Positions 1 through 12,908 are shown, numbered from the stretch's first letter. The stretch: 64,000 bases of DNA from Siderastrea radians (GCA_964017195.1 OZ024889.1:54220711-54284710); one strand, 5' to 3'. The notes: generated by a model not told the origin, from the letters alone. Translations and numbers: made by a program.

Positions 1-109
1 AGGCAAACGTCCTTGGGCCTTGACAGTTGTGGACCCTGGCGGAAAATCTTCCTAGTAAGTTTTGAAAGAGCAGATTGTGTTAGCGGAGTTTTGAAAGTCC
101 CTGTGTTAA

Positions 110-545
110 CCCTATTCAACCCGGGGGGTGGGCCAATTCTGCCCAGATTTAAAACGTTTATGACCTTTTTAATAAGCAAGCAAAAGCCACCAGACGTGGT
201 CACTTTCCCAAAATTTATCTGGGAACAATTTGGTATAGCATGTCCTTGTTACATTTTATTGATTTCGATCACCTCTTGATCAATTTTGGTGCTTTTTGGA
301 GGTTTAAAAAAAAACAAGAAATCCAAGTTGGCGGATCCAAGATGGCCGCCGTTTAAGAACATGACTTTATTCTGACGTCATATGACGTCATTAGCTAATT
401 TTGTGGACCTCAAAGGAAACGTTTTCTGACGTACTATCTTTCCTCTAGGTTTCGTTGTCATAGTTTAAATATTCTCTGAGTTAAGGAGACCAAAGACCCC
501 CCAAACGCCCCCCTCCCCCACAAAAAAAGCCCGGTCTGAATAGGG
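110..545. mobile_element. TTAA-flanked MITE (piggyBac-like)
   Basis: A TTAA tetranucleotide lies on each side (106-109 and 546-549). The inside ends are inverted: the left begins CCCTATTCAACCCGGG and the right, read in reverse complement, begins CCCTATTCAGACCGGG, with one mismatch. TTAA duplication with CCC ends is typical of piggyBac-like elements, although Kolobok also uses TTAA. There is no coding capacity, so this is a non-autonomous copy. It contains closely spaced TGACGTCA-like sequences near 377-391. Confidence 0.75.
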
Positions 546-549
546 TTAA

Positions 550-2189
550 GAGAGATCTCAGTTATCTCTACTACTGTAACTTTCAAGCAGGAATGACAAC
601 GCGCAGTCGTATAGATTATTATTATCCAGGGTATCCATATGGTTACAATAGTGTTGAGATAACCGTGTTAAGGTTCATGATACTACCACTTGTTACAATT
701 GTAGGTGTTCAGTATCGCCCTCTGAGAATACCAGTCAAACAGTTGTGTGCTCCATTTAAGATTAATAAGTTTTTTGTCAGCTAAGATTAACATATTTATG
801 AGATTTTTATATTATTTGGTTAAATGAAATAGCAAAAACACGAGGGGTATTTGAATGAGATCTGAAACCATACAAGCAAGTCACTCTATAAGTAACCATT
901 TGGTTTTTTAGTCTGCATTATATGCCTCCTAAACAGTGTTTAGGTAAGACAATTGGGTTGACCCGTTATACCCTGTTCAAGTGTCGTATTTAAAAAGAAA
1001 ATCGCTTTTATGACTTTTCATTTGCACCGAAGAGGACATACCAGCTGAGATTTCTGATAAATTGGGGCCCTTTTAATTTCTGAGTAATGGGCTTTTTCAA
1101 AACATTCTGAAAGTCATTATCTGTAGCACCTCGTTAGGTCACCTTCATCGTGATCGAACAAAAATGTCAGTTATACACCTAAAAACTCACTAACAAGTGA
1201 CTGCAGTCAGTTCTGGTTATTTCAAGGATTAGTTTTTGTCGCAGTGTGCTTGCACCGTTTCAAGTTCCACGCCAGGCTGGCGGAATATTGTTTTTTTTTT
1301 TGAATTTCAATTCCACCCTGATCTGAGACAGGCTGGTACCGATTGAAATGTTTCTTAATATTCTGCAACCGTTTTCCGAATTTCCCGCATTTGTGACAAT
1401 GAAAAAAGGTATCAGTGAAAACCAAACTGTTTTATCAGAAATATAACGATTTAGGCCCCACCAGTACAACCGAAAAATAAGTGCACGTCCCAGGTGAAGT
1501 GGTCCTCTTGGGTATCAACCTTTGCTGAAAATTTCTGTTACAAATCAAATGGAACATAAAATTAACGGAAAAAAATTCCGAGTACCTCCAGAGGTATGTT
1601 ACCTGCTTCCAGCAGGCTTCTTTGTGTTGTGTAATATCTCACCGGTGTGCGTACGTTCAGGTGAGCTTATAAGCATTCAGAGGGGCCTATGAACAGTAAA
1701 AAACAAAACGTTCCCTCTGTATAGGGCGTATGCACGTGATATCATCGCCACCATGTTAGTGTTAACAAAAGGTTTCTCATTAGTTCCTTTTGTTATTGTA
1801 TACCAAGCCCCCGGGGGGCACTTCACCCATGTTTAGGTGTAAGGCCTCTGCTGAGGATCTGAAACCCTGACCCTGTCTGGGACAAAAGAGGCCTACATGT
1901 GAATTTGTTAGACACGCCGTGCGCTGGGGGAGCTGTATTTCAGTGATCCGGATTTGATATCGGCTAGTATGATCAACCACTTTTTCGACATCCTATGACG
2001 ATGGCGTTCTGGAAGCAAATTTGAAAATTCGCGGCGTCACTTTTGGTCGTTAAAACCAAGCGGATTCAACGATGTTTGGCACGATCTTCGAAAATTATCT
2101 GGCTTTCATTTGCCGGAGGATAGATGGCGAGTTACGGGTGGAAGTGGGTGAAAATGGGCAAAATCGAGGAGGCCGGTCGGCTCGGCCGG
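550..2189. other. Non-coding stretch, no gene seen
   Basis: Only short open frames occur, without splice signals, family likeness or length above chance. A GC-rich patch at 1800-1960 looks like a fragment of an unclassified repeat. Near 2120-2200, just beyond the LINE 3' end, there is another GC-rich patch. Confidence 0.5.
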
Positions 2190-2499
2190 CCATCGAACCT
2201 GCACGCCTTGTCTTTCTCCTCTGCGTTTGTACGGGGGAGCCAGCGGTGAGCGACTTAAAACGCCATAAAATTGCATTTTGAGCAGTATCTTTTGCCTCAC
2301 TCCACGTAAGCCCTCTCTCCTCCACCTCTGACATTCTTGTGCGCCTCCAGGGGTTTTGGGGTCTACCTGTCTTCCTCTTCCCCTGCAGGTTCCACTCAAG
2401 GGCCCTCTTGGCCACGTGTCAAACTGTTCTCCTCAGTGTGTGGCCAATCCAACCCCACGCTCGTTGTTTTATCTCCTCCTCTATCGGCCGCTGCCCTGT

Positions 2500-4325
2500 T
2501 TGTTTCCAAAGCTCCTAATTAAAGATTCTTCTTGGCCACCAAATCCTCAGAATGCTCCTCAGATGAACAGCTGCAACTTCTCGAAACTTCTGCTTCAGTT
2601 CCTTTGTCAGTCTCCAGGTTTCCGAACCATACAAGAGCACCGCCTTTACATTTGACCCAAAGTCTCTCAACATGGTCCTCGCTGTTAGTGCTGTAATCCG
2701 CCATATTGGTTTCAGCATCGCGAATGCCTGCCTCGCCTTTCCAATGCGTGCCTGGATGTCCTCATCAGTTCCTCCCTTCTTGCTCACAATACCTCCGAGG
2801 TACTTGAACTCCTCCACCTCCTCTATCCACTCCCCTGCAATCAACACACACCATCACCATCTTTGGTACCGATGTGCACCAGCTTTGTCTTTTCGGCATT
2901 GATCTTCACGCCCACCTTTGCATCCTGTTCCTCCAAAGCCCGCGTCTTTTCCTCATGTTCTGTATTCTGTGTGACAGTAGGGCCAGATCATTAGCAAAGT
3001 CAAGATCTTCGAAGGATGTCATGGAGGACCACTGGATACCACGCCTCGTGGCCAAAGCTGTCTTCGTCAACCAATCCAGGGCGACCAGAAACAGCAAGTG
3101 GGATAGCAGGCAGCCTTGCCAGACCTCAGTCCTCAAGCTCAACGATTCGGTCTTTTGTCCATTATGTACCACCTGTGCGGAAAAACCCTCATAAAGAGCT
3201 CTGATCGTAGTGACTATGTTCCTAGGTATTCCATAGTGCTGCAACGACCTCTACAACACCTCTCTGTTGATGCTATCGAAGGCCTTTTTGAACACTAAAG
3301 TTGATGTACAAGGAGGACTGCCACTCGATACTCTGTTCCACAATGATCCTCAGTGTCGCTATCTGATCAGTACAACTCCGACCAGCTCGAGACCCCGCTT
3401 GCTCCTCTCTCAGCTTCTCGTCCAGTGCCGTTTTGATGCGCTTCAAGATCACTCTGCAGAACACCTTACTTGCTATGTTCAGCAGCATGATGCCACGCCA
3501 GTTTTTACAGTGGCTCAGATTGTTTTTTGGTGGTTTGATTAGGAGACCTTTCTGCCATTATCCGGTTGCAGAATTCCAAAAGAACCTCCTCTGACACCTC
3601 ACCTTCAGCCTTGATTGCCCTGGTGGTGTATTGTCGTAGCCTGCAGCCTTCCCACCCTTTAACTTCTTTATAGCGCTCTTGATCTCGACACGTGTGATGT
3701 GACCTGTCCTGATGTTTAGTTCTTCACCTGGCTCCACCTCCGGGGGGTTGGGTGGCTCCTCATGATTAAGCACTCTTTCAAAGTGTTCCCTCCACCTGTG
3801 CATCTCCTCCTCCGCTGTCCTGAGCAGCACGCCTGCCTCATTTCTCACCGGCTTACACGTACTCTGGAATCTCCCACTCAGCCTCCTGGTAATCTCGTAC
3901 AACGTCCTCACATCATCCCTTCCTCCAGCCTCCTCAGCTCTCTCCGCCATTGACTCCACATACACCCCCTTGTCTCTCCTACAGCTTCTCTTCACCTCCC
4001 TTTTCAGCTCCTGCTGCTTTCTACTCGCATCTCTTCTCTGATTTCTCGTCCTGGCCATTTTCACCACATTTTCGCCTCCTTTCCTTGCTCAGCTGTCTCC
4101 CAGGTCTCCTTACTGATCTACTTCTTTTGATTTGGCTTGTTCCAGCACCTTCTCACAGGTCTCCACATAACCCTGCTCGATCTGTCTCCACTCATCATCC
4201 GCGGACGGTTCTTCCTCCTCCATCTGCTGCAGACCCTCGAATCTGTTGTGCAGCTCCAGCTTGAACGCGTTCCTCGTCTCTGGGTCTCTCAGCTTGCTGA
4301 CCTTTAAGCGCACTCTGCCACTCTC
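2500..4325 (-). pseudogene. LINE reverse transcriptase and linker, broken
   Basis: The minus strand shows a basic linker (4325-3800), the HRWREHFERVLN block (near 3800), the KLKGGKAAGYDN block of RT motif 1 (near 3640), a QAGSRAGRSCTDQI block (near 3400) and the block VWQGCLLSHLLF (near 3100). It then shows the catalytic box as FANDLALL (near 2990) and a thumb/C-terminal region with EFKYLGGIVSKKG (near 2800). The usual catalytic box in this family is FADD, so the second catalytic aspartate reads as asparagine. At least four frame changes separate the blocks. The domain once copied LINE RNA into DNA at a nicked target and is dead here. Confidence 0.82.
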
Positions 4326-4329
4326 CCCA

Positions 4330-4757
4330 GATATCCAGATATTATCCTTAACTCGCTTGGTTGGGACAACGTATTGATTAGAAGGACTAAACAAAAGGCT
4401 CACGTTATATACAAGTGTACTAATAATCTCGTCCTAGCTTATCTCTGTAATTTGTTTGCCCCGAGAATCTCGAATTATGATCTTCGCGAAGCCAAGGGTA
4501 AATTATTGCTTCCGAAAACAAGACCTGACTACCTGAAGCGTAGCTTTAGCTACAGTGCGCTCTTCTATGGAACAATCTTCCTGAGGAAGTACGTACAGCA
4601 GATTAATTCCTTAGATCTCTTTAAGAGAAGTATTCATAGATGGTTTTCTGGACAGTACTCCCACACGGCAAATATGTAAACCAGTTGTAGAGAATTTTGT
4701 ATGTTTTTTCTATGTAAGACTGATATTTTTAATCGTGCATATTTAAAGTTATCATTC
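4330..4757 (+). mobile_element. 5'-truncated LINE 3' end inserted in the first LINE
   Basis: The plus strand encodes about 100 residues typical of the extreme C terminus of a cnidarian LINE reverse transcriptase: an LGWDNVLIRR start, YLCNLFAPR, KLLLPKTRPDY and the KRSFSYSALFYG block. A stop is followed by a short 3' untranslated tail ending in an ATTC-type repeat at about 4750. It lies between the endonuclease and linker of the minus-strand LINE, in opposite orientation, so it arrived later. No clear target duplication could be read, and boundaries are accurate to perhaps 20 bases. Confidence 0.75.
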
Positions 4758-4774
4758 ATTCAGTCCCCTTCCTC

Positions 4775-5545
4775 ACTTTGTCAATCTTTATCCTGACGTT
4801 TGCCATCAACAGGTGGTGATCTGACCCAATGTCCGCCCCACGCATCACGCGAACGTCCTGCAGCGAGATCCTCCATCTCGTGCTGATGATCTATCTGATC
4901 CTTGATACCACCATCGGGAGACATCCAAGTTCGTTTGTGGGGGAACAGCGTTCTGCCGATCACCAACTCATTTGCCTGACAGAGGTCAGCCCACTTCTCA
5001 CCATTTTCATTCAGTCTCAGCCCCTGCTCCTTGTCTACTCATCACCTCCTCTCTGCCTGTGTTGTCCGTCCCAACCTTAGCGTTCATGTCTCCCATGACA
5101 ATCTTCATATCTCTGTACGACACCTGTTCCATCACCGCCTGCAACTGCTCATAGAAGTTATCCTTCTCCTCCTCCGTTGCCTCATTTGTGGGGGCATAAC
5201 ATTGTATGACTGTGACCTACTGCCACCTCGATTTGAACCTGGCCCTGATGATCCTCTCTGACACCAGTTCCCATTCTAACAGACTTTATACAGCGTCTTT
5301 GGATAGGATTAAGCCAACTCCTCTCTATTGGTCTTCTCCTTCATCCATTCCAGAGTGCAGCATAGTTTCTCCAGTGGCCGTCACAGGAGTTTCATCTCAT
5401 TTCACTCAACCCCAGGATGCTGATACCATACCTCTGCATCTCCTTAGTCACCTGGGCACACTTGCCCATTTCGAGCATTGTCTTTACGTTCCACTGCCGA
5501 TCTTCACACACGCTTTTGGCGACAGCAATTTCATCGGCGTTTTAA
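4775..5545 (-). pseudogene. LINE endonuclease domain, broken
   Basis: The minus strand encodes a start resembling the WNVRTM..GK motif (seen as WNVKTMLEMGK near 5490), followed by the EMQRYGISILGLSEMR block near 5420. It later shows the SPDGGIKDQIDH block near 4910 and the SDHHLLMANVRIKI end near 4800. These are the conserved blocks of APE-type endonucleases that nick target DNA for target-primed reverse transcription. The tryptophan expected after SEMR is a TGA stop, and the blocks lie in different frames. The product would have been the N-terminal half of the LINE polyprotein. It is inactive as it stands. Confidence 0.75.
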
Positions 5546-5860
5546 GCGTCATTCTTTGCTTCACATGCTGATCCAACTGGGCATGGACATCTTGTACCTG
5601 ACTGCTTTCCCACAGTAGGGCGTACTGGCAACACTAGTTTCTCTTTCTGTAATAAGCAGGTTTTATGGGAGCGGGTTATTAGCCCACCGCCTAGCTCCCA
5701 GGCTGGAGGGCCAGGGGATCACTCTTCGTCTGGTCTCTACCCTACGACCTTTTCGACATGGGTGGCCCTACCAAGAGTATAATACTCCCGCCGACATAGC
5801 TCTAGGGGTCCTAGAAACACACAAACTATCCCACTGCCGTAAGATAAAGATCCCATCGGG

Positions 5861-6964
5861 ATAGGAAGACATAAGGTAAGCTAACATTGTTCATCTTGTT
5901 TATAGTGCATCACAATTTGGGATCGTAAAGGTGTAAAATTCAGTATTTTATGGAGCATTTCTCCCGATCACTTGAATCTAGCCGAAGGCAGCCTTTATAG
6001 AAATTACAATAAATGTATGAGATCAAATAGCGTGTCTCGACGTCACGCTGCCTTGAACACTCCAGATGGTCCACCTGCGGTGAAATCGGGGTTTTGTTAA
6101 AAAAAACCGCCATAAACTTAAACAGTGTTAAGTTTCACACTCAGAAATCTGTTTAATCGTGCAATCACTCGATCCAGATTTCAACGAAAAAATAAAATTC
6201 GTGATTTAGGGTCTGTATGCATCTCTGTTGATCTATTACGCATTAAAGTTCAGTTGCATGATGAAATTTCTTCGTTATATAAGAGCAATGTTTGAGTTTG
6301 GGCTTCTGGGTTGTGTTCGTTGAATCGAGGATTCGTTATGCCGGGTTCTGCCTCATACATCTCACTGTAACTTTGGCTGGGTGAACGAATATCGTTCTTT
6401 TTACGGGTACTTCGTTATAAAGGGTTTGTTATATCGGGGTTGAATGCGGGCGTGTGTCATCCAACGACATTCGGCAGACCCTGGGAGGGGGACTCCCTTA
6501 TAACAGTGATGGGGGTCATCGTCATCAAAGGTACCAGAATCTCATTTTGTGGGTGTGGTTTGAATTCGTTTTTCCTCTGAAAACTACCAATTTTGAAACA
6601 ACATATGAACTGATGTTTGACAAAACGGCTTCCTGTCGTGCGCGTTTCTCGAAAGTCCCCACTACTTTTCGTCTTCGAAAGGCCAATTGCAAAAACATGA
6701 ACCTCTCATTCTACAAAGCTGTTGTTTTAACATGTCGTTTAGGTTAGGAATGTTTAACTTGTAGCAAAGTTTCAGGCTTAAAAACCTCTTTGCTTACGAG
6801 ATACAGCGTGAATTTTAAAACTGGCCCGAAATCGGCCAGCAAAGTTTCTGGGCTATATTGAGAAACGCACGCCCGCCAGATCCCTAAAAGGTACCGAGAT
6901 AACGCCGACGGTGGTATATTAAGAGTTAAACACGAGCCAGACATCAAACAGCTATATCATCCAG
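5861..6964. other. Non-coding stretch with GTTATA-type repeat motif
   Basis: No gene is seen. Between 6310 and 6445 the motif TTCGTTATA followed by a G-rich triplet recurs several times in degenerate form, like a decayed minisatellite. The longest open frame (about 6454-6747, plus) has no splice context or recognisable family. Confidence 0.45.
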
Positions 6965-9900
6965 ATCACACTCAAGAGCACTTAAAAATTGCCTTTTACG
7001 TGAAAGGCTTTCAAAATGCCTTTAAAATATGCTATCCATACACTTTATTTCGAGTGGCTGAATAATGAGAATAAAAAATTCTCGATGACCACCCTTTTGT
7101 TAACAGGGAAAGTAACGAACAAGTTCAGCTCATGCGGGAAGAATCGTACTAGCGTGAAATTGCTAATTTAATAAACAGAACAAGGGGCAAGAATAAAGTT
7201 TCAGGTTTTTTAAAATCAAGTTTCAGGGTTTTTTGCGTGGTTCGTTTAGAAAAATCTATAGATGATATTTGGTAACTGAATCACCGTACAAGTTACAACA
7301 CACTTCGTACATAAGCAATCCGAGCTACAACAGCTAACAAGAAGAAAAAGCACCCACAGCAAAAGTGAAAATAACACCGCACAAAGCACATCACACCTAA
7401 GCTCAAACAGGATGTAATTTGAAATTGTGTGAATCCATGTACAGGGATGCACAAGAGGTAGGAAGAGTGAATTTGACAAAAGACGATACAACAGCGCTAT
7501 GAAGATTAAAATGTACCTCACAGCTCTATCTATAAACTGTCTAACATGTGCGAAGCGTGAGAACATGTCCAGTATCGGAAGACATTTTCCTCATATTGAT
7601 CATGATACGAGAAGTTCATTGTGCCCCCGTAAAGCGATGTTGCACACGACGTAATACGTAAGCTGTGTACACTGAAACGCTTCAGTTTATATGGATGCAC
7701 AGTCAATGATTAAATGATTTAGAAGGTTTGACCTTTATTTAATCATTGAAGCAAAAAGTACTTTGTAGGGACCTGAGAAAAAGCGAGAAAACGTTTCTTT
7801 CATCAAATAGTGACTAATTTCTTCTCACCAGAAAGCACAATTTGCTGCAATATGTACTGCTGTCCTGATAGTCAAGTGCCAGTACCACCGGTGGAATAAA
7901 ACTGCTTGACCGTGGCCAGTAGATGACTTAGGTCGAAGACAGGCTCCTGAAATTGTATTGGTATTGTATTTTCCACTATCGTTTTTGTCATGCATTGCTT
8001 TTGTTATACATAAATCTTTTGGTTCAATTACACTTCTCAACACCGACTTTTATAAAACGTCTCCTTTAATGCCATTGTGTTAATGAGTTGTACAGAGCCG
8101 AAGATGTAAGAACGTTCGGTCTCTTTCAGATTGGCTGCTATTTCCTCATTTGCTCGGGCGGAGAGTGCCTGACTCACCTGGGTTTCATAAACTAAATCAT
8201 TCTGCTTTGTGACTACGTGAAGACCGAATGGATCAAACAGGATAAATTTTCGTGCAGTCAAGGTCGAACAATGCAACGAAAACTTCCTGTTTTTATAGGC
8301 CAAGTCTTCGTTTTATAAGATAATTATTTGCATATGCAGACGGGATGAATTTACTTTGGAATAAGTTTCCAGTGAACACCTGCTTTGCAGAAGCATTCGA
8401 AAGTTAAGTGGCTAAGATGTATGTAACTCTAGTTTCATGGTTGTAAACGGATGTGAGCCCTTATTTTTCCTAGCTAGGAGTTTGTCGATCGAATTCATAC
8501 AAAGGGTTTGTTGCTGCAAAATAATATGTTTTTAAACGTGGTTCTTTGCGACTTCAAAATAACAGTTTTATTTTGAAAAAATAAAATGATATGTTTGAAG
8601 GCTTCAAGACAATATTTTTTCAGAAATCAAAATTTCCAGAAATTCGTTATAAAAGGCAGACATCGAGGACAAAGATCTTGCCCGCATTACGTAAACATGT
8701 CTTGTCAAAAGCATTTCATACAGACTGATAAACGATTCATGATCTCGGGAAGGTTGCTGGTGGCCTAAGGGCTTTTAATCAATACTTTCTTAAAAAGATT
8801 TACAAAGGGTAATATTGTAAGCCTCCCAGGCAACACAGAATAACAAGTTGAATAAACGGCCGATTCGCCAATGTTGGATCTTCACGATCGTGCACCATTG
8901 AATGTGATCTAATGGACGGTCGGGAGGATTTTCATAAAGTAAAGTCAGTGGGACGTTTGCCTTTCAAAATTTACATAAAAGGATCAATTAGTTTCTGTCA
9001 ATTGACTTTTATTAGTTGAATTAAGCTAACCTACTGTACTTGTATCCCTTGTTCTTACTTTTAAACAAATTTAACATTGTAGCTGGAAAGACGTTTTCTT
9101 CTTCCACCGAAGACTAATGCGATTATAATTCAGTCTAAAAACGTCTTTTGCTTGAAGAGTTGACTAGTGCAAGGTATCAATTCCATTTAATGAATAAAAA
9201 TTAATGTAAAAAGAAAAATGCTTTTTGTCGTCAACTTAACCGTATCACATAGCTGCCTGAGCGTTGTTTGATTTTATTTTCATAGAGGGAGAACGTGGCA
9301 ATCTTTTTTTTATTTGGTTTCAGTGCAGATAGTCTAAAACTTCGGCCTCATGAGAACGGTTGAGAAAAATTTTAGCTGATGTGGATAAGATAATTCTGCC
9401 GGGTCCTGATTGAATAGAGACAATTTTCTCCCCGAAATGTTTTTGTTGTTTGTTAAGTTATAACTTTTTCACCAACTTTATTTTCCCACATAGTTGCTCT
9501 ATTAAAGAACTCCCCTTTAGTGAATCTAGTTAACCCAATTTTCTCTGCCGAGTTTAATTTCAATTTCGCGGAGCGTTTTCACGACTAAAAAAGGCAGCAA
9601 TATCAATAAAAATCCGTTTTCCACTTTATGTAAATAGTGGTAAGTGTGCCGTTTATCTAAGAAGGGAAGTACATACCTTTCAAGGTTAAACAAATCACTT
9701 TGGCAACCAAAACAAATAGATGAGAATAAACCACGGGGAGCCGTTAATGTTTCCTTTAAGGACCCGTCCATTACCAAAATTTAAATTGTAGAATTTAAAC
9801 TATGATCGCAAAAAGATATTTATCAATTATAACGATTCATAAGACCACTCGAAGCGTAAACTTGAAGAGAAAGCACGCAATACATTTTCGGTTTAAATTT

Positions 9901-11095
9901 ATTCAAAGTAATACCTTAGTGTTTTTGACACTCTTTTCTTGTATTGAACGGAGTTCTATTTTATTTTTCAACAAATCTTGAGTGTACTACATGTGCATCC
10001 GGTAGTTGTACTACGCTTTAAATAACAGAATCATAACAAAAAACAAAAAACATTCCCTACTTCTAAAAGCAATAAGATTGTACATTATACAATCGTGTAA
10101 ATTTCTATTTTATTTCATTCAAAGCTGAGGAACCTCTTATTTTAGAGTCATGAACACAGCTGTGAACAAAATAAAGCAGGCGTTCTTCTCTTGTATTTTC
10201 ACTTTAACTGTCGAATAGAGTGTTATTTTTATTTTTGACCACATCTTGAGTTAACTGCGTGTGCGTTCGGCTGTTGTATTACGTGTACGTATTTAGTAGC
10301 AGCCATTGATATACTTGGTCAGTCTTTGTAAATTCGCGTAGAAATCCGGCCGGTCAAAACGGTGAAGTAATATCAAGGGTACACGCGCGACAACGCTGTT
10401 TTTAAATTGGTGCTTGTTCTTGAATAAATTGGTGCTTGTACTTAAATTGGTGATTGTACTTGAAAACCGTTTAGCACTGTTTATTATAAGGGTACCAGGC
10501 TTACGGGAATCGGTTTTGCTTGAATGCCCTTACGTCGCACTCTTTTAATCTACACGGGAACCAGCCTGTTTGCCAAAAAGATTATTTGATAGATAGAAAG
10601 GAAATAGGATCTTCAACTACATACAATGAACACTTTAAACTAAATGAAACTGTTTTTTAATGAGCTTTTAAAAATCCTTTAGAAAGGCTTTGTTATTTTT
10701 AAAAGCAGATACCTTCATTCATTATCATTGCTTTATTCAAATAAATGAGCACACACCACCGCTAATGATCTTGTCACAGCTGCTTGACTTGACGCATGAG
10801 ATCCAATAACGCGGTTTACACGCGCTGAAGTATGTTTAGTGTTAACTGATTATTCGAGTTTGCTCACAAAAAGAAACAGTAACAGTGCATCTGGCCGGCA
10901 TTAGAGAGTACGTGGACGAGAGAACTGCAATGCAGTGCTCAAAAGCAAGGAAGCCGGTAAAAGTAAACGGTTTGAAGGTTCGAATCACCAAAACCTATAT
11001 ATTATGCAAAATCGGCTATACCCATGGCCAATCTCCCTTTCATTGTAAAGCCGTGTTGAAAAGATGGTCGTATAAAACTGGTCAATACTAGAACG
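6965..11095. repeat. Segmental duplication, copy A
   Basis: This segment is colinear and in the same orientation with 17405-22420. Anchors include CGAGTGGCTGAATAATG at 7053 against a match near 17530, GAAGCAAAAAGTACTTTG at 7749 against 18425, AAAACTTCCTGTTTTTA at 8280 against 18862, and GGGAAGTACATACCTTTC at 9664 against 21117. The last anchor is a CAGTG.TCAAAAGCA block at 10933 against 22256. The copies are clearly diverged with many indels, so the duplication is not recent. No conserved reading frame is shared between them, so it appears non-coding. Confidence 0.8.
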
Positions 11096-11249
11096 TTTAG
11101 TTGGAAAATGCCATATAATTGGATTTTTTGCCAATCAAGGTTAATTAATCAGTCCTGCAAGCTACCCTCGTAACTGTCAATTGCAAGCCCGGGATTGCAA
11201 GGTCTAAAGAATCAAGTGTTACCCCCAGCATGAATTACGAACGCGAATT

Positions 11250-12470
11250 GTAGCTAACTTGTCGGGTATGGGATGAACTTGAGTATGGTGGAGAGAGAAA
11301 GTCTGATAGCTTGGCGTGGCCATTCCATTCTGGTTGGGGTCCAAGACCTAATAATAAAAAGAAATGCTTCCTGTCTCGACTGGGGAGCTGTCTGTGAGGA
11401 GTAAGGAAGGGATCTTTGTGGTCCCATTCTCTTCATGTCAGCTGACCTCTTGAGTTGAAACGAAAAGCCTTTGCAATCAAAGCCTTTCCTCAGCACATAA
11501 CGCAAGTGATAATTCTCAGTGTTGCTCAACAAAATTGGGTGCAGCAGGACGCCAGTACTAGCAAACGAGGAACAAAACCTGTGGAGCTGGTGTCTTTAAC
11601 GCCAGTCCAGCATTACTGCAAACCATATCCTAGATCCCTGGGGAAGCGATAGCAGTTTAGGCTTACACCCTCGACTGGGCGATGCCTGAAACAAGATGAT
11701 CATCAACAACTTCCGAAACTGATATTTATAGCTCCAGCATGGGAGACCCAGCCTTGATATCCGTTACGTCATGGTCTTTCCTCGACTGATTTCTCAACCT
11801 ACGATCCGCTGACGGCAGAGGAAAAATCATCTCCGACTCGCCTTCAATTGATGCTAGGTTGGGTTGCCATAAGCCGTCTGCATGACGAAGGAATCCCTCT
11901 ACTGTTTGTGGCGGGCTGGCTGTGATAGTCAAAACAAAAGTGATCCCCTTGCAGCTCCTTCGTCACTAGTTCTAGAACTGGTTCCATACATAGGAGCTTC
12001 ATTTGCAAGGCTTATAGGCGAATTAATGTCGATCATCAGCAATGCAATATCCTGTGGTCGTCAGGTCAGTAAGGCAGTTAATGCCAGAGTTCCACTTCCA
12101 TGATATATGCAAACTTGGAGGCTGATCTGCTTTCAGGCAGCAGAGTTTGTTCAACACCAGCCTCCTTAACTAACCCAACAGGCATGGAATTGAACGTCCT
12201 GTCGAAACCTCTTGTCATTCCAGTTTCAGTTCCTCCAGTGTAAAGATGTACGTGTCGATCTGAGTGTCTTAAAGGGTATGAAAGGCATATAGAAACCATG
12301 AGGCCAATTGTACCATACCAAACCCTACCCCAATTGTGAAATTCTATCCAGCATTTGCCTCTACCGCCCAATACCATCTTCCCGGTTTGCTAATTAGATG
12401 AAGGAAGGCCCCGGCAGCAGAGGCTTAGATTGCCACAAGGTGATGCAGTCACCTCCGCAGTTGAGGCAGC
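11250..12470 (+). mobile_element. Decayed DIRS-type retroelement (RNase H and tyrosine recombinase region)
   Basis: Translating the plus strand with allowance for frameshifts gives a DASCLDWGAVCE block near 11365, the usual start of DIRS/Gypsy RNase H. An IAPAWETQP block near 11735 follows, typical of the sequence between RNase H and recombinase in DIRS elements. Then comes a DPLAAPSSLVLEL ... NAIS block at 11943-12045, matching the N-terminal part of DIRS tyrosine recombinases, and a RVPLP.YMQTW block near 12100. Stops and frameshifts break every domain. No catalytic RHRY set, termini or intact ORF could be found. The family call rests on motif order alone. Confidence 0.55.
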
Positions 12471-12874
12471 TACATCTTTGTCTACCATCCTTACCATAGA
12501 AGATGGGGTGCACCTAGGTTTACTATCGTCCAAATTGGCTTCGGTGTCCCAACCAAGTGAAACAATTCCGAAAAGGAGCCTATAATGTCTTCAAACGGAC
12601 ACTGTTACAGGGAGGCGACTGTTCTGAGGTAAAATCACAGATAATGCAAAATCCTGCTTGCTGCTGTGGTGTAAAACGAATTGTAACCCATTATTTTATT
12701 TTAGCTTGTCTTTTGTTGTTAAAAATACATAACGTATCGCAATGTATTATGTTTGGAGATGAATAATAATAAGGAGATAAAGAGGTAATATGCCTCAAGT
12801 GAAACCTGAGACAAGAGTGATGATTTTCCCCAATTTTGACGAGGAAAAGTCAAGAGGACAGCCACTGTCCTGTT

Positions 12875-12908
12875 ACTACTATTGTAAACACTTGTTTACA
12901 ATAGTAGT
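12875..12908. repeat. Perfect 16-bp palindrome
   Basis: Arm ACTACTATTGTAAACA (12875-12890) is followed by a 2-base spacer and its exact reverse complement (12893-12908). A duplicated site of this length without mismatches in decayed flanking DNA suggests recent origin or selection on the hairpin. Confidence 0.9.

Larger units (their letters stand above)
2190..5860 (-). mobile_element. Degenerate LINE (non-LTR retrotransposon)
   Basis: Reading on the minus strand from right to left there is a probable 5' untranslated part (about 5640-5860), an APE-type endonuclease (about 5540-4775), a charged linker (4325 down to about 3700), a reverse transcriptase (about 3700-2500) and a C-terminal tail with the GKRKTGRPQNPWRR-type motif near 2400. 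Pieces sit in several frames with stop codons, so no full protein can be made. The order and motifs fit the LINEs often mis-annotated as craniofacial development protein 2-like in animal genomes. A second LINE fragment interrupts it at about 4330-4757. Confidence 0.85.

Noticed and set aside
2095..2415. Independent small gene at the LINE 3' end
   Set aside because: The peptide (KRALEWNLQGKRKTGRPQNP and the following WSEAKDTAQN) is the usual C-terminal tail of the LINE protein.
7246..7566. 106-codon hydrophobic, membrane-protein-like frame on the minus strand
   Set aside because: It lies in duplication copy A and the frame is not kept in copy B, so it is probably a chance reading of AT-rich DNA.
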